A DNA stretch of 42,132 nt from Candidatus Accumulibacter phosphatis (GCF_012939955.1 NZ_SPMY01000042.1:53-42184); one strand, 5' to 3'; shown: positions 26,865-37,578, counted from the first letter of the stretch. Notes: generated from the sequence alone by a model not told the origin. Made by a program: numbers and translations.

Positions 26865-27758
26865 CTACGCCGAACCAATCACCCGGCGCGGCTGCACATT
26901 GCCCTGGCCATCGACTTCGCCGAGACCGAGGAGCCGACCCTGCCCATAGACGCGGCACTTTCCGGGCGCCGCAGCGCTGCCCACCGGATTGCCGTGCGTG
27001 AAACGCAGCGCGGCCTCGTCGTCGAGACTGACCGCTGGCAGACTCTGCAGTAAAGCGTCGGGAGGCAACAGCCAGCGTTCACGCCCCTCTTCAGTGAGTG
27101 CCGCCAACTCATCAAGGGTCACGGCGTCGGCAACGGCGAGTGCGCCGACGGCGACGCGACGCAGAGCGGTGAGATGCGCGCCGCAGTCGAGCACCCGACC
27201 GAGATCCTCGGCCAGGCTGCGGATATAGGTGCCTTTGCTGCAGGCGACAAACAACCGGCAACGCTCGCCACTGTAATCCAGCAAGCGTAGCTCGTGAATC
27301 GTCACCGCGCGTGCCTCGCGTTCGACTTCAATGCCCTGGCGCGCCAGCTCGTAAAGCGGTTTTCCGTCGCGCTTCAAGGCCGAGTACATCGGTGGGATCT
27401 GGCGAATCGGCCCGCGCAAGCCGGCCAGAGCAGGCTCGAGTTCGTTGCGCTGAAAAGCGACCGGGCGACGCTCGACGACACTGCCATCGGCGTCACCGGT
27501 ATCAGTCGTGACGCCGAACAGGAGATCCGCCTGGTAGGTCTTGTCGGCGGCGAGCAGATCGACCGCGAACTTGGTAGCGTCGCCGAAACAAAGCGGCAGC
27601 AGGCCGCTGGCCATTGGGTCGAGAGTGCCAGTGTGACCACCCTTGGCCGCTGAGAACAGGCGCCGGGCAGCTTGCAGCGCCGTGTTGGAAGTCATCCCCG
27701 TCGGCTTGTCGAGGAGCAAAACGCCGTCAACGCGTCGCCAGCTCTTGCGGATACTCAA
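26865..27758 (-). CDS. truB: tRNA pseudouridine(55) synthase
   Basis: 297 residues. Makes pseudouridine 55 in the T-loop of tRNAs. The catalytic Asp lies in GHTGTLDPMASGLLP. Other motifs are VLLLDKPTGMTSN near the N-terminus and CSKGTYIRSLAEDLG. A C-terminal PUA-like region (LRFTHGNPVG) follows. The start overlaps the rbfA stop by four bases. Last gene of the rimP operon. Confidence 0.96.
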   Translation of the reverse strand: MSIRKSWRRVDGVLLLDKPTGMTSNTALQAARRLFSAAKGGHTGTLDPMASGLLPLCFGDATKFAVDLLAADKTYQADLLFGVTTDTGDADGSVVERRPVAFQRNELEPALAGLRGPIRQIPPMYSALKRDGKPLYELARQGIEVEREARAVTIHELRLLDYSGERCRLFVACSKGTYIRSLAEDLGRVLDCGAHLTALRRVAVGALAVADAVTLDELAALTEEGRERWLLPPDALLQSLPAVSLDDEAALRFTHGNPVGSAAAPGKCRVYGQGRLLGLGEVDGQGNVQPRRVIGSA

Positions 27759-28141
27759 ACCTGTTCTGGAGGATCGGTTTGATCCGAGATCGCCGCTGCC
27801 TCGCTGATCAGCTTGGACATTTTCTCGCCACGCTCCAGGGACTCGTCGAAAATGAAGTGCAGCTGCGGAGTGCTGTGAATGCTGATCCGTTTGCCGAGTT
27901 CGCTACGCAGAAAACCCGATGCCTTCTGCAGACCGAGCATCACCGAATCGAGATGTTCGCTACCGGCCAGGCTGCTGAAGTAGACCTTGGCATGCGCGTA
28001 ATCGGCGCTGATATGCACCTCGGTCAAACTGATCATGCCCACGCGCGGGTCCCGCAGCTCGGTTCGGATGACTTCGGCGAGCTCGCGGCGGATCTGCTCG
28101 CAGATCCGGTCCCGGCGCAAAAAACCTTTGTTGGCAGGCAT
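27755..28141 (-). CDS. rbfA: Ribosome-binding factor A
   Basis: 128 residues, KH-like 30S maturation and cold-adaptation factor. The family signature is visible in RDRICEQIRRELAEVIRTEL, DPRVGMISLTEVHISADYAHAKVYFS and PQLHFIFDESLERG. It is separated from infB by 86 bases holding repeat copy D and overlaps truB by four. Confidence 0.96.
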   Translation of the reverse strand: MPANKGFLRRDRICEQIRRELAEVIRTELRDPRVGMISLTEVHISADYAHAKVYFSSLAGSEHLDSVMLGLQKASGFLRSELGKRISIHSTPQLHFIFDESLERGEKMSKLISEAAAISDQTDPPEQV

Positions 28142-28151
28142 TTAATTGGCC

Positions 28152-28226
28152 AGTCGCGCAAGCGACTCACGAAACTCCCTTCTCCCCTTGCGGGAGAAGG
28201 GCCAGGAGAAGAGGGCGGCGGTCATG
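28152..28226 (+). repeat. Dispersed hairpin repeat, copy D (infB-rbfA gap)
   Basis: About 75 bp between the infB stop and rbfA. Stems are AGTCGC/GCGACT with loop GCAA, and CCCTTCTCC/GGAGAAGGG. It has lost the TGAAAG left tip, and its right end diverges after GGTCATG. Same orientation as B and C, abutting the infB stop codon. Confidence 0.8.
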
Positions 28227-28227
28227 G

Positions 28228-31161
28228 CTAGAGTGTCCGTGCAACTTCGGTAACGTCGTAGGCTTCGAGCTGGTCGCCCTCTTCATAGGCATTGTAGTTC
28301 TTCAGCGACAGACCGCATTCGAAACCGCCACGCACTTCTTTGGCGTCATCCTTGAAGCGCTTCAGGCCATCCAGTTCGCCGTCCCAAACGACAATATGGT
28401 TGCGCAACAGGCGGACGCGCGAGTTGCGTTTGACGACCCCCTCGAGGACGTAGCAGCCGGCAATGGTGCCAATTCGGGTGGCATGGAAAACCTGTCTGAT
28501 CTCGACCAGGCCGGTGATGTGTTCGCGCTTCTCGGGCGCCAGCATGCCGGAAAGCGCGTTCTTCACCTCGTCTACCGCATCGTAGATGATGTTGTAGTAG
28601 CGAATATCGACACCCGAATGCTCGGCTCCCTTGCGCGCACCGGCGTCGGCACGAGTATTGAAACCAATAATCACCGCATTCGATGCTTGCGCCAGATGGA
28701 CATCGGACTCGCTGATGGCACCGACAGCTGCGTGGATGACGTTGACCTTGACTTCCGCGGTCGACAACTTTTGCAGCGACTGCACCAGCGCTTCCTGAGA
28801 TCCCTGCACGTCGGCCTTGATGATCAACGGCAACACCTTGGCTTCGGCGGTGGTCATCGTATCGAGGATACTCTCGAGGTTGGCCGCCTGCTTGGTCGCC
28901 AATTTGACGTCGCGGTACTTGCCCTGACGGAAGAGCGCGATTTCGCGCACCTTGCGTTCGTCGGCCAGCACCACGGCCTCTTGCCCGGCCGTCGGGACAT
29001 CGGAGAGACCCAGGATTTCGACCGGGATCGACGGTCCGGCCTCCTTGATCACCTTGCCGTTTTCGTCAAGCATGGCGCGCACCCGACCGAAGACCTGGCC
29101 GGCCAGCACGACGTCGCCCTGACGCAGCGTTCCGGACAAGACCAGCATCGTTGCCACCGGTCCGCGACCCTTGTCGATCCGCGCTTCGATGATCAAACCT
29201 TTGGCCGGCGAATCCTTCGGCGCCATGAGTTCGAGCATGTCGGCCTGCAGCAGGACGTTTTCGAGCAACTCGTCGATACCCTGCCCGGTCTTCGCCGAAA
29301 CCGGGATAAACGGCACGTCGCCGCCATACTCTTCGGGTACGACCTGTTCGGCAACCAGTTCCTGCTTCACGCGTTCAGGTTCTGCGCCGGGCTTGTCGAT
29401 CTTGTTCACGGCGACCACCAGCGGTACGCCGGCGGCCTTGGCATGGTGAATCGCCTCGCGCGTCTGCGGCATGACGCCATCGTCAGCAGCAACGACCAGG
29501 ATAACCAGGTCGGTGGCCTTGGCGCCGCGGGCACGCATCGCCGTAAACGCTTCGTGACCCGGCGTATCGAGAAAAGTCACCATCCCGCGCGCTGTTTCAA
29601 CGTGATAGGCACCAATGTGCTGGGTGATGCCACCCGCTTCACCGCTGGCAACACGAGTACGGCGAATGTAGTCGAGTAGCGAAGTCTTGCCGTGGTCGAC
29701 GTGGCCCATGACGGTCACCACCGGCGCACGCGGTTCGAGCGGTGCATCCTTGTGGTCGACGCCTTCGTCATCAAGGAGGAAGGCATCCGGATCGTCGAGC
29801 TTGGCGGCAAACGCCTTGTGGCCCATTTCCTCGACGATGATCATCGCCGTTTCCTGATCGAGCACCTGATTGATGGTCACCATCGAGCCCATCTTCATCA
29901 GCGCCTTGATCACCTCGGTGGCCTTGACGGCCATTTTGTGGGCAAGGTCGGCGACCGAGATGGTCTCCGGGACAGAAACGTCGTGCATCACCGGCTCGAG
30001 GGGTGCCTGGAAGGAATGTTCTTCATCGGCAGTGCTACCGCGACCGCCGCGCTTGCCATGCTTGTTGTCCCGCCAGCCGGCAGCACCGGTTGCGCCGCGC
30101 GTGCGCAGCCCCGCCCGCTTGTTGGCACCTTCGTTCTTCCACTGCCCCTTCTTGTCGGGAGCGGCCTTCTTCTCCGGTATTTTCTTGTCGGTGCTGGCAG
30201 GCTTGCCAACCGGCTTGTGCAAGGTCTTGTCTTCCGCCGGCCGTTCGCTGGCGGTTTGTGCGGCGACCTGCTTGGCAACCCCGGCGGCCTTGGCCGCGAC
30301 GGCCTTGGCTTCGGCATCCTGCTTGGCCCGCGCCAGGTCGACAACGCGTTGCTGCTTGTTCTTGAACTCGGCTTCCTGCAGCGCACGCAACTCGGCGTTA
30401 CGCCGCTCTTCCTCGGCGCGCAGTTTCTGCTGCTCCTCGCCGATGATCGATGCCCGCGTCACCACTTTTCTGCCGCCGGCTTCGACCTTGGCTTTCTTGG
30501 CAGGTGGCTTGGCATTTTCCGCGACCACTGGCTCGGCCTTCGCTTCTTGCGCCGCTTCGACCACCGCTTCGGGCTTCGCTTCGACCGCCGCATCGACCAC
30601 TGCTTCGGCCTTCACTTCAAGCGCCGCTTCGACCGGCGTCTCGATGAGCAGTTCGGCGGGCACTTCGCGCACTGGCTCGGCCTTTTCCTCGACAGCCGGC
30701 TCGGCGACCGGCTCGACAGCGGCAACAAGCTCCGGCGTGGCATTGTCCGCGACCACCGGCTCAAACACCGACGCCAGGACTGCCTCGGCCATTTCCTCAC
30801 CCGCTCCAGCAGCTACGGCAGCCACTGGCGGCGGCACTGCGGCAGCGGCTCCTCGCGCCTCGGTCGGCTCGCGCTTGACGAGCACGCGCTTCTTGCGCAC
30901 TTCGACCTGGACCGTGTGCGATTTTCCGTGCGAATCCTGCGAGCGGATCTCGCTGGTTTCTCTGCGCGTCAAGGTAATCTTGGTCTTGGCCTCACCACCA
31001 TGCGACCGCCGCAGGTACTCCAGAAGCCTGGACTTGTCCTGCTCCGAAAGCAGATCATCCGCCTCGCTCTTGGTAACGCCGGCGCGATTCAGCTGCTCGA
31101 GCAGGGCACCCGCCTGCATCTTCAGTTGGGTAGCAAATTGGGCAACACTCGTTTGCGCCAT
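28228..31161 (-). CDS. infB: Translation initiation factor IF-2
   Basis: 977 residues. An N-terminal IF2_N module ([20 protein letters not shown]) is followed by a long Ala/Glu/Val/Lys-rich linker of over 300 residues, a second IF2_N module ([20 protein letters not shown]), the GTPase domain with G1 GHVDHGKTS near 485, then DTPGHEAF and NKID, and the fMet-tRNA-binding C-terminus. Its length exceeds the Escherichia coli protein, mostly through the linker. The ATG at 31161 has AAGGA upstream. It delivers initiator tRNA to the 30S subunit. Confidence 0.97.
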   Translation of the reverse strand: MAQTSVAQFATQLKMQAGALLEQLNRAGVTKSEADDLLSEQDKSRLLEYLRRSHGGEAKTKITLTRRETSEIRSQDSHGKSHTVQVEVRKKRVLVKREPTEARGAAAAVPPPVAAVAAGAGEEMAEAVLASVFEPVVADNATPELVAAVEPVAEPAVEEKAEPVREVPAELLIETPVEAALEVKAEAVVDAAVEAKPEAVVEAAQEAKAEPVVAENAKPPAKKAKVEAGGRKVVTRASIIGEEQQKLRAEEERRNAELRALQEAEFKNKQQRVVDLARAKQDAEAKAVAAKAAGVAKQVAAQTASERPAEDKTLHKPVGKPASTDKKIPEKKAAPDKKGQWKNEGANKRAGLRTRGATGAAGWRDNKHGKRGGRGSTADEEHSFQAPLEPVMHDVSVPETISVADLAHKMAVKATEVIKALMKMGSMVTINQVLDQETAMIIVEEMGHKAFAAKLDDPDAFLLDDEGVDHKDAPLEPRAPVVTVMGHVDHGKTSLLDYIRRTRVASGEAGGITQHIGAYHVETARGMVTFLDTPGHEAFTAMRARGAKATDLVILVVAADDGVMPQTREAIHHAKAAGVPLVVAVNKIDKPGAEPERVKQELVAEQVVPEEYGGDVPFIPVSAKTGQGIDELLENVLLQADMLELMAPKDSPAKGLIIEARIDKGRGPVATMLVLSGTLRQGDVVLAGQVFGRVRAMLDENGKVIKEAGPSIPVEILGLSDVPTAGQEAVVLADERKVREIALFRQGKYRDVKLATKQAANLESILDTMTTAEAKVLPLIIKADVQGSQEALVQSLQKLSTAEVKVNVIHAAVGAISESDVHLAQASNAVIIGFNTRADAGARKGAEHSGVDIRYYNIIYDAVDEVKNALSGMLAPEKREHITGLVEIRQVFHATRIGTIAGCYVLEGVVKRNSRVRLLRNHIVVWDGELDGLKRFKDDAKEVRGGFECGLSLKNYNAYEEGDQLEAYDVTEVARTL
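30480..30720 (-). repeat. Imperfect tandem repeats in the IF-2 linker
   Basis: Within infB, residues about 147-227 consist of reiterated short units of the kind [20 protein letters not shown], with matching DNA repetition built on GAAGC and GTCGAA words. It is a disordered linker and likely to vary in length between strains. Confidence 0.6.
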
Positions 31162-31180
31162 ATGAATTCCTTTTTCCCGC

Positions 31181-32653
31181 TTACTCGAACCAGTGCGCAC
31201 GCGCCGTGGTGATCAGTTGTTTAGCCCGCTGGGTATCCATGCCGGTCAATTCGGTCAGTTCATCGACCGCCAGATCGGCGAGATCGTCGCGCGTCTTGAT
31301 ACCGCTTCCCGCCAGCTTTCCGGCCAGGGACTTGTCCATCCCTTCAAGGCTCAGCATATCCTCGGCGACATCCTCGATCTTCTCTTCGGTAGCAATCGCT
31401 TCGGTAAGTAGAACATTTCGCGCACGCTCGCGCAGCTCCTGAACCGTCGCCTCGTCGAAGGACTCGATTTCCAGCATTTCGTGGACCGGCACATAGGCAA
31501 CTTCCTCGAGCGTCGAGAATCCTTCCTCGATCAGGATATTGGCCACTTCCTCGTCGACATCGAGCTTTTCCATGAACAAGACGCGAATCGCTGCCGCCTC
31601 GGCCTCGACCATCGTTTGCGCCTCGTCTTCGGTCATCAGATTGATCGTCCAGCCGGTCATTTCCGAAGCGAGACGAACGTTCTGGCCGCCACGACCAATG
31701 GCAATCGCCAGGTTCTGCTCGTCGACCACCACGTCCATGCAATGCTTTTCCTCATCGACGACGATCGAACTGACTTCCGCCGGCGCCAGCGCACCGACGA
31801 CAAACTGTGCCGGATCTGGCGACCAAAGGACAATATCGACGCGCTCGCCGGCCAGTTCATTGGTCACCGCGGTGACCCGCATGCCACGCATACCGACGCA
31901 GGTGCCGATTGGATCGATACGCTGATCATTGGATTTCACCGCGATCTTGGCGCGCATGCCGGGGTCACGGGCAGCCGCCTTGATCTCCAGCAAGCCGTCA
32001 TCGACTTCGGGAACTTCCAGCGCGAACAGCTTGATGATGAACTCCGGCGCCGTTCGCGAGAGAATCAACTGCGGCCCGCGGGCAGCACGATCAATACGCA
32101 GCAGATAGGCCTTGACGCGATCGCCGACACGCAGGTTCTCGCGTGGAATCATCTGGTCACGCGGCAGCAAGGCTTCGATCTTGCCGGTTTCGATGATCGC
32201 GTTGCCACGCTCCATGCGCTTGATGGCACCGATCACCAGATGTTCCTTGCGCGCCAGGAAATCATTGAGAATCTGTTCGCGCTCGGCGTCGCGGATCTTC
32301 TGCAGGATCACCTGCTTGGCAGCTTGCGCGCCGATACGACCGAAATCGATCGGCTCCAGCGCCTCTTCCAGGAAGTCACCGACCTCGACCTCGGGATCCT
32401 GCACCTGCGCTTCGGACAAGGGGAGCTGTTCCTCCTCGTCAAGAAAGTCAGGATCGGCAACGACCTCCCAGCGGCGGAAGGTCTCGAAATCGCCGGTTTC
32501 GCGGTCGACCACCACGCGAACATTCGCGTCGTCGTGGATGCGCTTCTTGGTAGCCGACGCCAGCGCCATTTCCAGCGCGCCGAAGACGATGTCTCTGGTG
32601 ACGTTCTTTTCACGTGCCAGGACATCTACCAGCAGCAAGATTTCGCGGCTCAT
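31181..32653 (-). CDS. nusA: Transcription termination/antitermination factor NusA
   Basis: 490 residues. The N-terminal RNA-polymerase-binding domain ([17 protein letters not shown]) is followed by S1 ([16 protein letters not shown]), two KH domains ([35 protein letters not shown]) and two C-terminal acidic helix-hairpin-helix repeats ([20 protein letters not shown]). It modulates pausing, termination and antitermination. It lies between rimP (14-base gap) and infB (19-base gap). In other bacteria NusA feeds back on this operon. Confidence 0.97.
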   Translation of the reverse strand: MSREILLLVDVLAREKNVTRDIVFGALEMALASATKKRIHDDANVRVVVDRETGDFETFRRWEVVADPDFLDEEEQLPLSEAQVQDPEVEVGDFLEEALEPIDFGRIGAQAAKQVILQKIRDAEREQILNDFLARKEHLVIGAIKRMERGNAIIETGKIEALLPRDQMIPRENLRVGDRVKAYLLRIDRAARGPQLILSRTAPEFIIKLFALEVPEVDDGLLEIKAAARDPGMRAKIAVKSNDQRIDPIGTCVGMRGMRVTAVTNELAGERVDIVLWSPDPAQFVVGALAPAEVSSIVVDEEKHCMDVVVDEQNLAIAIGRGGQNVRLASEMTGWTINLMTEDEAQTMVEAEAAAIRVLFMEKLDVDEEVANILIEEGFSTLEEVAYVPVHEMLEIESFDEATVQELRERARNVLLTEAIATEEKIEDVAEDMLSLEGMDKSLAGKLAGSGIKTRDDLADLAVDELTELTGMDTQRAKQLITTARAHWFE

Positions 32654-32667
32654 TTGCTCATTACCTC

Positions 32668-33135
32668 CTAAACCAGCCTATCAGTCGATTTTGCCAAGTC
32701 GAAGTTGGGCACCAAACGCGCCTTGTCAACATTGACCAGGTCGAACAGCACCTCGCCCGAATCGATCTGCAAGCGCACCTTGCCTTCGTGCACACCCTGC
32801 AGGACACCTTTGAAGTTGCGTTGGCCGTTCGCCGGCAAGCGCAGCTTGAGAGTGATCTCGGACCCCGCGAAACGCTCGAAATCAGCCTCTTTCTTCAACG
32901 GCCTGTCGATCCCCGGCGAGGAGACCTCGAGACAATCGTAATCAAAGTTCTCGACCATCAATACCCGCGACAACTGATTGCTGACCAGCGCACAGTCTTC
33001 GACATCGACGCCGCGCGGCTTGTCCGGCTTGTCGATGAAGACGCGCAGCACGCGGCCACGCGGACTGCGCTCGACATCGACCAACTCGTAGCCGAGGCCG
33101 GACACCGTTTTTTCAAGAACTTCGTGCACATCCAT
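32668..33135 (-). CDS. rimP: Ribosome maturation factor RimP
   Basis: 155 residues, 30S maturation factor. The start [22 protein letters not shown] and the [19 protein letters not shown] motif are typical. ATG at 33135 is preferred by alignment, yet no Shine-Dalgarno precedes it, because the upstream bases are the T-tract of a terminator-like hairpin. An alternative ATG at 33168 lies at the hairpin's first stem and would add 11 residues (MGVSPIFLFAA). Confidence 0.94.
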   Translation of the reverse strand: MDVHEVLEKTVSGLGYELVDVERSPRGRVLRVFIDKPDKPRGVDVEDCALVSNQLSRVLMVENFDYDCLEVSSPGIDRPLKKEADFERFAGSEITLKLRLPANGQRNFKGVLQGVHEGKVRLQIDSGEVLFDLVNVDKARLVPNFDLAKSTDRLV

Positions 33136-33141
33136 GGCTGC

Positions 33142-33168
33142 AAATAAAAAAATGGGCGAAACGCCCAT
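33142..33168 (-). terminator. Intrinsic terminator-like hairpin just before rimP
   Basis: Minus-strand stem ATGGGCG / CGCCCAT with a three-base loop followed at once by seven T, ending about seven bases before the rimP ATG. It lies downstream of a good promoter, so it sits in the leader of the rimP-nusA-infB mRNA rather than after a gene. It may act as an attenuator. Confidence 0.7.
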
Positions 33169-33212
33169 CCCCGAAAAGTTGTGCCCACAAGGGGCGACCG
33201 GAAAACCGCTGG

Positions 33213-33241
33213 ATTATAGCGAAAATAGTCGCCGACGTAAA
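33213..33241 (-). promoter_or_regulatory. Promoter of the rimP-nusA-infB-rbfA-truB operon
   Basis: Minus strand: TTTACG (33236-33241), exactly 17 bases, then a perfect TATAAT (33213-33218). Predicted start near 33206, giving a leader of about 70 bases that contains the hairpin before rimP. Confidence 0.65.
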
Positions 33242-33278
33242 TCGGCCTGCGCGCTGACAGAGCTCTCGCGCTGCGCGC

Positions 33279-34253
33279 TCATCGCTCGCGGCTGCGCCGC
33301 GGGGGGCGATCGCCTTCCGGGTTCTCCATGTCGAATCCCGCCAGCAAGCGCTTCACCTCGTCTTCGGCAAGCTCCAGGACCTGCCCGCGCTTCAAGTTCG
33401 GCGGCAGCGCAACAGGACCGTAGCGAACGCGCATCAGGCGACTGACGAAGGCGCCGACGGCTTCGAACATGCGCCGCACCTCACGGTTGCGGCCTTCGAA
33501 GAGCGAGACGCGATACCAGCGGTTGGCGCCTTCGCCGCCGGCCTCCTGAAAACTGGCAAACTGTGCCGGCCCGTCGTCGAGTTCGACACCCTCGAGCAAA
33601 CGCTGGCGTGACTCGTCGGTGATTTCGCCGAGAATGCGCACCGCGTACTCGCGCACCAACTGATAGCGCGGATGCATCAGGCGGTTGGCGAGTTCTCCCG
33701 AGGTGGTCAGCAACAGCAGACCACTGGTGTTGAAGTCCAGCCGGCCAACCGCCACCCAGCGTCCGGCCGAGAGGCGTGGCATCGAGGTGAACACCGTCGG
33801 GCGATGATTGGGATCGTTGCGCGAAACGATTTCGCCTTCGGGCTTGTGATAGAGGATCACCCGCGGCAGACGATTGGAAAAGCGCAGACTTACGAGTCTG
33901 CCGTTGACCTTGACCCGGTCGCCGGGGCTGACCGTCTGCCCGACGTGCGCTGGCTGGCCATTGACGTTGACCCGCCCGGCGACGATCAGCTCTTCCATCT
34001 CCCGCCGCGAACCGATGCCGCTTTGCGCCAACGCCTTGTGCAGGCGCTCAGGCTTGCTGGGAACGTCCTGGTGCCGGCCACGTTTTGACGGATCAACGGT
34101 CGGGCTCGGCGCAGCCCGGCGACGAGCGCCCTCCTCCGTGGCCGCAGGCTCGGGGGAAGGAGCATCGATCGGACGTCGCCGGGGGGCGCCGGCTGCCGCC
34201 GGGCGCGGGGAACGAGAAGGGGCGGCAGGCAATCTGCGCTTGCTATTGGCCAT
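33279..34253 (-). CDS. rluB: 23S rRNA pseudouridine synthase RluB-type
   Basis: 324 residues. The N-terminal 80 residues are basic and Pro/Ala-rich ([19 protein letters not shown]). An S4 RNA-binding domain follows ([20 protein letters not shown]), then the RsuA/RluB catalytic domain with [14 protein letters not shown] holding the catalytic Asp, and [13 protein letters not shown]. It modifies 23S rRNA near position 2605. The start at 34253 overlaps scpB by 11 bases. Confidence 0.92.
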   Translation of the reverse strand: MANSKRRLPAAPSRSPRPAAAGAPRRRPIDAPSPEPAATEEGARRRAAPSPTVDPSKRGRHQDVPSKPERLHKALAQSGIGSRREMEELIVAGRVNVNGQPAHVGQTVSPGDRVKVNGRLVSLRFSNRLPRVILYHKPEGEIVSRNDPNHRPTVFTSMPRLSAGRWVAVGRLDFNTSGLLLLTTSGELANRLMHPRYQLVREYAVRILGEITDESRQRLLEGVELDDGPAQFASFQEAGGEGANRWYRVSLFEGRNREVRRMFEAVGAFVSRLMRVRYGPVALPPNLKRGQVLELAEDEVKRLLAGFDMENPEGDRPPRRSRER

Positions 34254-34833
34254 CAGCGAGGTCCAGGGTTGAATTGATTTGTTGCAGAGGCGGCAACTCG
34301 GCCAGACTGCGCAAGCCGAGGTCGTCGAGAAATTTACGGGTCGTCGCCAGTAATCCTGGCCGCCCCGGGGTGTCGCGATGACCGACGACGTCGACCCAGC
34401 CACGCTCCTCGAGCAGCCGGATGACCTGCGTGGCGACGGTGACACCGCGGATATCCTCGATGTCGCCGCGCGTCACCGGCTGACGATAGGCAATGATGGC
34501 CAGCGTTTCGAGGACTGCACGCGAGTAACGCGGTGGCTTTTCCGGGTTCAGCCGCTCGAGATAGGGCATGAACTCGGCGCGCGTACGAAAGCGCCAGCCA
34601 CTTGCCACCTGCAGCAACTCCAGGGGGCGCATGCTCCATTCCTGGCGCAACTCGTCGAGCAAGGCGCGCAGAAGGTCGGCGCCAATCCGCTCGTCGAATA
34701 CCTTGCCTAGTTCAAAAATCGACAAGGGCGTACGGGTGCTCAAAAGCACCGCCTCGAGCACCCGCTTGAGATCGGCGTGAGTGCCCGGCAGCGCTTCAGC
34801 GCGCAGCGGCTTATCGAGATTCGTGGCGCTCAT
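34243..34833 (-). CDS. scpB: Segregation and condensation protein ScpB
   Basis: 196 residues, two winged-helix domains. Visible are [54 protein letters not shown] and [19 protein letters not shown], all typical of ScpB. It forms the kleisin-associated dimer in the SMC-ScpAB condensin. Overlaps scpA by 23 bases. Confidence 0.95.
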   Translation of the reverse strand: MSATNLDKPLRAEALPGTHADLKRVLEAVLLSTRTPLSIFELGKVFDERIGADLLRALLDELRQEWSMRPLELLQVASGWRFRTRAEFMPYLERLNPEKPPRYSRAVLETLAIIAYRQPVTRGDIEDIRGVTVATQVIRLLEERGWVDVVGHRDTPGRPGLLATTRKFLDDLGLRSLAELPPLQQINSTLDLADGQ

Positions 34834-35656
34834 CGCTCAACCTCAGGTAAATCGGCGCGAAGGCTTCGACCTGCGTCATTTCGAGCAGGTGCTCGCGCGC
34901 CAGTTCGAGCAGCGCCAGAAAGTGCACCACCAGCACCGGGGCCCCCTGTTGCGGGTCGAAGAGATCAACGAACTCGACGAAGCCGCCGGCATCGCGCAGA
35001 TGACGCAGGATCATCGTCATGTGCTCGCGCACCGACAATTCCTCGCGCTGCACCCGGTGATGCGAGTGCAGCCTGGCCTGGCGGAGAATGCCCCGCCAGG
35101 CATTCTGCAAATCCAGCACGCTGACCTCGGGCAGGCGCCGCAACAAGGTCTTCTCGACCCACACCTCGACCCACTCGAAATCGCGCTCGGCCTGTGGCAG
35201 TTCATTGAGCCCATGCCCTGCCAATTTCATCTGCTCGTACTCAATCAGGCGGCGCACCAGTTCTGCGCGCGGATCGTCGGCCTCATCATCGGCATCGATC
35301 TTTGGGCGTGGCAACAACATGCGCGACTTGATCTCGATCAGCATGGCCGCCATCACCAGATAATCGGCAGCCAGTTCGAGATTGTGCGTGCGCATCGCTT
35401 CGACGTAGAGCAGATACTGTGCAGTCAGCGGCGCCATCGGAATGTCGAGGACATTCACGTTGGCCTTGCGAATCAGGTACAGCAGCAGGTCGAGCGGCCC
35501 CTCGAAGGCGTCGAGCATCACCGCCATGGCATCTGGCGGGATATACAGGTCGAGCGGCAACTGCGTCAGCGGCTGGCCGTAGATGCGGGCCAGCGGACTC
35601 ACCACTTCAGGAGGCGGCGGCTGTTCTGCTGCGCCCATGGTCGCGCTATCGCTCAT
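34811..35656 (-). CDS. scpA: Segregation and condensation protein ScpA
   Basis: 281 residues, kleisin of bacterial condensin. The core [23 protein letters not shown] and [18 protein letters not shown] is the ScpA signature, and the C-terminal winged helix is [29 protein letters not shown]. An N-terminal Pro-rich extension of about 45 residues precedes it. Lies 23 bases after trpS and overlaps scpB. Confidence 0.95.
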   Translation of the reverse strand: MSDSATMGAAEQPPPPEVVSPLARIYGQPLTQLPLDLYIPPDAMAVMLDAFEGPLDLLLYLIRKANVNVLDIPMAPLTAQYLLYVEAMRTHNLELAADYLVMAAMLIEIKSRMLLPRPKIDADDEADDPRAELVRRLIEYEQMKLAGHGLNELPQAERDFEWVEVWVEKTLLRRLPEVSVLDLQNAWRGILRQARLHSHHRVQREELSVREHMTMILRHLRDAGGFVEFVDLFDPQQGAPVLVVHFLALLELAREHLLEMTQVEAFAPIYLRLSDERHESR

Positions 35657-35679
35657 TTCCGTGCGCCTCGAAACCGTGC

Positions 35680-36882
35680 TCAGCTGTAGTTCAAGCCCAT
35701 CGCGTCGCGCACGTCGCGCATCGTCTCGCGAGCGAGCTGGCGCGCCTTGTGGTTACCTTCGGCGATGATCTCCTGCACCAGGCGCGGGTCGTCCAGGTAC
35801 GGTTGCGCGCGCTCGCGCATCGGTGCCTGCTCGGCGAGAATGCCATCGATCACCGGCTGCTTGCAGTCCAGACAGCCAATACCGGCGCTGCGACAACCCT
35901 GCTGCACCCAGGCCTGGCAGGCCTCGTCCGAATACACCTGATGCAATTGCCAGACCGGACACTTGTCCGGATCGCCCGGGTCATCGCGACGCACGCGCGC
36001 CGGGTCGGTCGGCATGCGCCGGACCTTGTGTGTCACCGACGCCGCATCCTCGCGCAGAGTGATCGTGTTGCCATAAGATTTCGACATTTTCTGGCCGTCG
36101 AGGCCGGGCATCCGTGACGCGGCGGTAAGCAACGCGCCGGGCTCGACGAGAATCATTTTGCCGGTGCCTTCGAGATAGCCACAGAGCCGCTCACGGTCGG
36201 CGTGCTCGAGGCCGGGAACTTCGTCGAGCAGCGCGTGAGCACGCTCGATGGCCGTCTTGTCACCGTTCTGCTGAAAATAGGTGCGTAGCTGCGTATAGGA
36301 GCGGGCGCGCTTCGACCCCAGCTTCTTGACCGCCTCCCTGGCCTTGTCCTCGAAGCCCGCTTCGCGTCCGTAGAGGTGATTGAAGCGCCGCGCCAACTCC
36401 CGCGAGAACTCGATGTGCGGCACCTGATCCTCGCCCACCGGCACCTTGTCGGCACGATAGATCAGGATGTCCGCCGACTGCAGCAGCGGATAGCCGAGAA
36501 AACCGTAGGTCGACAGGTCCTTGCTCTCCAGCTTTTCCTGCTGGTCCTTGTAGGTCGGCACCCGTTCCAGCCAGCCGAGCGGCGTCATCATCGACAGCAA
36601 GAGATGCAATTCGGCGTGTTCGGGAACCTGCGACTGGATGAACAGCGTCGCTCGATGCGGATCGACACCGGCCGCCAGCCAGTCGATGACCATGTCCCAG
36701 GACGCGGCGACGATGCCTTGTGGATCGTCGTACTGGGTGGTCAGCGCGTGCCAGTCGGCGACGAAGAACAGGCAGGGATGCTGGTGCTGCAGCGCGACCC
36801 AGTTCTTGAGCACGCCGTGGTAGTGGCCAAGATGCAGGCTGCCGGTCGGGCGCATACCGGAGAGGACTCGTTCTGCGTACAT
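35680..36882 (-). CDS. trpS: Tryptophanyl-tRNA synthetase, Fe-S type
   Basis: 400 residues, class I aminoacyl-tRNA synthetase. The HIGH-type motif is HLGH (17-20) after SGMRPTG, and KMSKSYGN is intact. The tail of the catalytic region has C-x21-C-x6-C-x2-C (KCPVWQ, QQGCRSAGIGCLDC), resembling the [4Fe-4S] motif of Thermotoga-type TrpRS that contacts the tRNA anticodon. The start at 36882 is chosen by alignment; the long upstream extension is a shadow of the M50 gene. Confidence 0.95.
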   Translation of the reverse strand: MYAERVLSGMRPTGSLHLGHYHGVLKNWVALQHQHPCLFFVADWHALTTQYDDPQGIVAASWDMVIDWLAAGVDPHRATLFIQSQVPEHAELHLLLSMMTPLGWLERVPTYKDQQEKLESKDLSTYGFLGYPLLQSADILIYRADKVPVGEDQVPHIEFSRELARRFNHLYGREAGFEDKAREAVKKLGSKRARSYTQLRTYFQQNGDKTAIERAHALLDEVPGLEHADRERLCGYLEGTGKMILVEPGALLTAASRMPGLDGQKMSKSYGNTITLREDAASVTHKVRRMPTDPARVRRDDPGDPDKCPVWQLHQVYSDEACQAWVQQGCRSAGIGCLDCKQPVIDGILAEQAPMRERAQPYLDDPRLVQEIIAEGNHKARQLARETMRDVRDAMGLNYS

Positions 36883-36899
36883 GTTCGCTCTCTGGACGT

Positions 36900-37565
36900 T
36901 CAGCCGGAAAATTGAAAAATGAAATAAATCATGCCCATCACCGCACTCATCACCGGCATCAGGAGCTTGCTCAGGATGCCGGTAAACAACAATAGCAGCA
37001 GGATCGGAAAGCCGAAGGGCTCGAGCTTCGCGAAGCGCCAGGCGGCTTTTGGCGGCAGCAGGCTGACCGCGATACGGCCACCGTCGAGCGGTGGCAATGG
37101 AAAGAGGTTGAGCACCATCAAGGCCAGATTGACCAGGATGCCGATTTCGGCCATTCGCGCCATCGCTACGCTGAAGAAATGGATCGGCAGCGTCACGGTC
37201 AGCTTCATCAGCATCGCCCAGAACAATAGCATAGCCAGATTGGCGGCCGGCCCGGCGGCGGCGACCCACAGCATGTCCTGCTTGGGGTGGCGCAAGCGGC
37301 CGAAATTAACCGGCACCGGCTTGGCCCAGCCAAACAGGATGCCGCCCGCGCCCGAAGACCACGACAGCGCCAAAATGATGATTGGCACCAGGATCGTTCC
37401 GACGGGGTCGATGTGCTTCAGCGGATTGGCGGTGATGCGGCCCTCTTGCCAGGCCGTCGGATCGCCGAAGTAGCGCGCCGCGTAGCCGTGCGCCGCCTCG
37501 TGCAGGGTGATCGCCAGGATCACCGGCAAGGCGGCGATGGCGACAGTCTGGATGATTTCTTGCAT
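36900..37565 (-). CDS. Site-2-protease-like M50 family membrane peptidase
   Basis: 221 residues, about six membrane helices. The zinc motif HEAAH lies in TLHEAAHGYAARYFGD (about residues 22-26), and the second metal-ligand motif is NLFPLPPLDGGR. This is the short, PDZ-less M50 branch common beside trpS and scpA in betaproteobacteria. Substrate unknown; it would cut membrane-embedded proteins. Confidence 0.9.
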   Translation of the reverse strand: MQEIIQTVAIAALPVILAITLHEAAHGYAARYFGDPTAWQEGRITANPLKHIDPVGTILVPIIILALSWSSGAGGILFGWAKPVPVNFGRLRHPKQDMLWVAAAGPAANLAMLLFWAMLMKLTVTLPIHFFSVAMARMAEIGILVNLALMVLNLFPLPPLDGGRIAVSLLPPKAAWRFAKLEPFGFPILLLLLFTGILSKLLMPVMSAVMGMIYFIFQFSG

Positions 37566-37578
37566 GTAGTCGCCTTCC

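Noticed and set aside
28396-31212. Long plus-strand open frames opposite infB
   Set aside because: They are antisense to a certain IF-2 gene and show no family motifs. The repetitive, GC-rich coding sequence keeps the reverse frame open.
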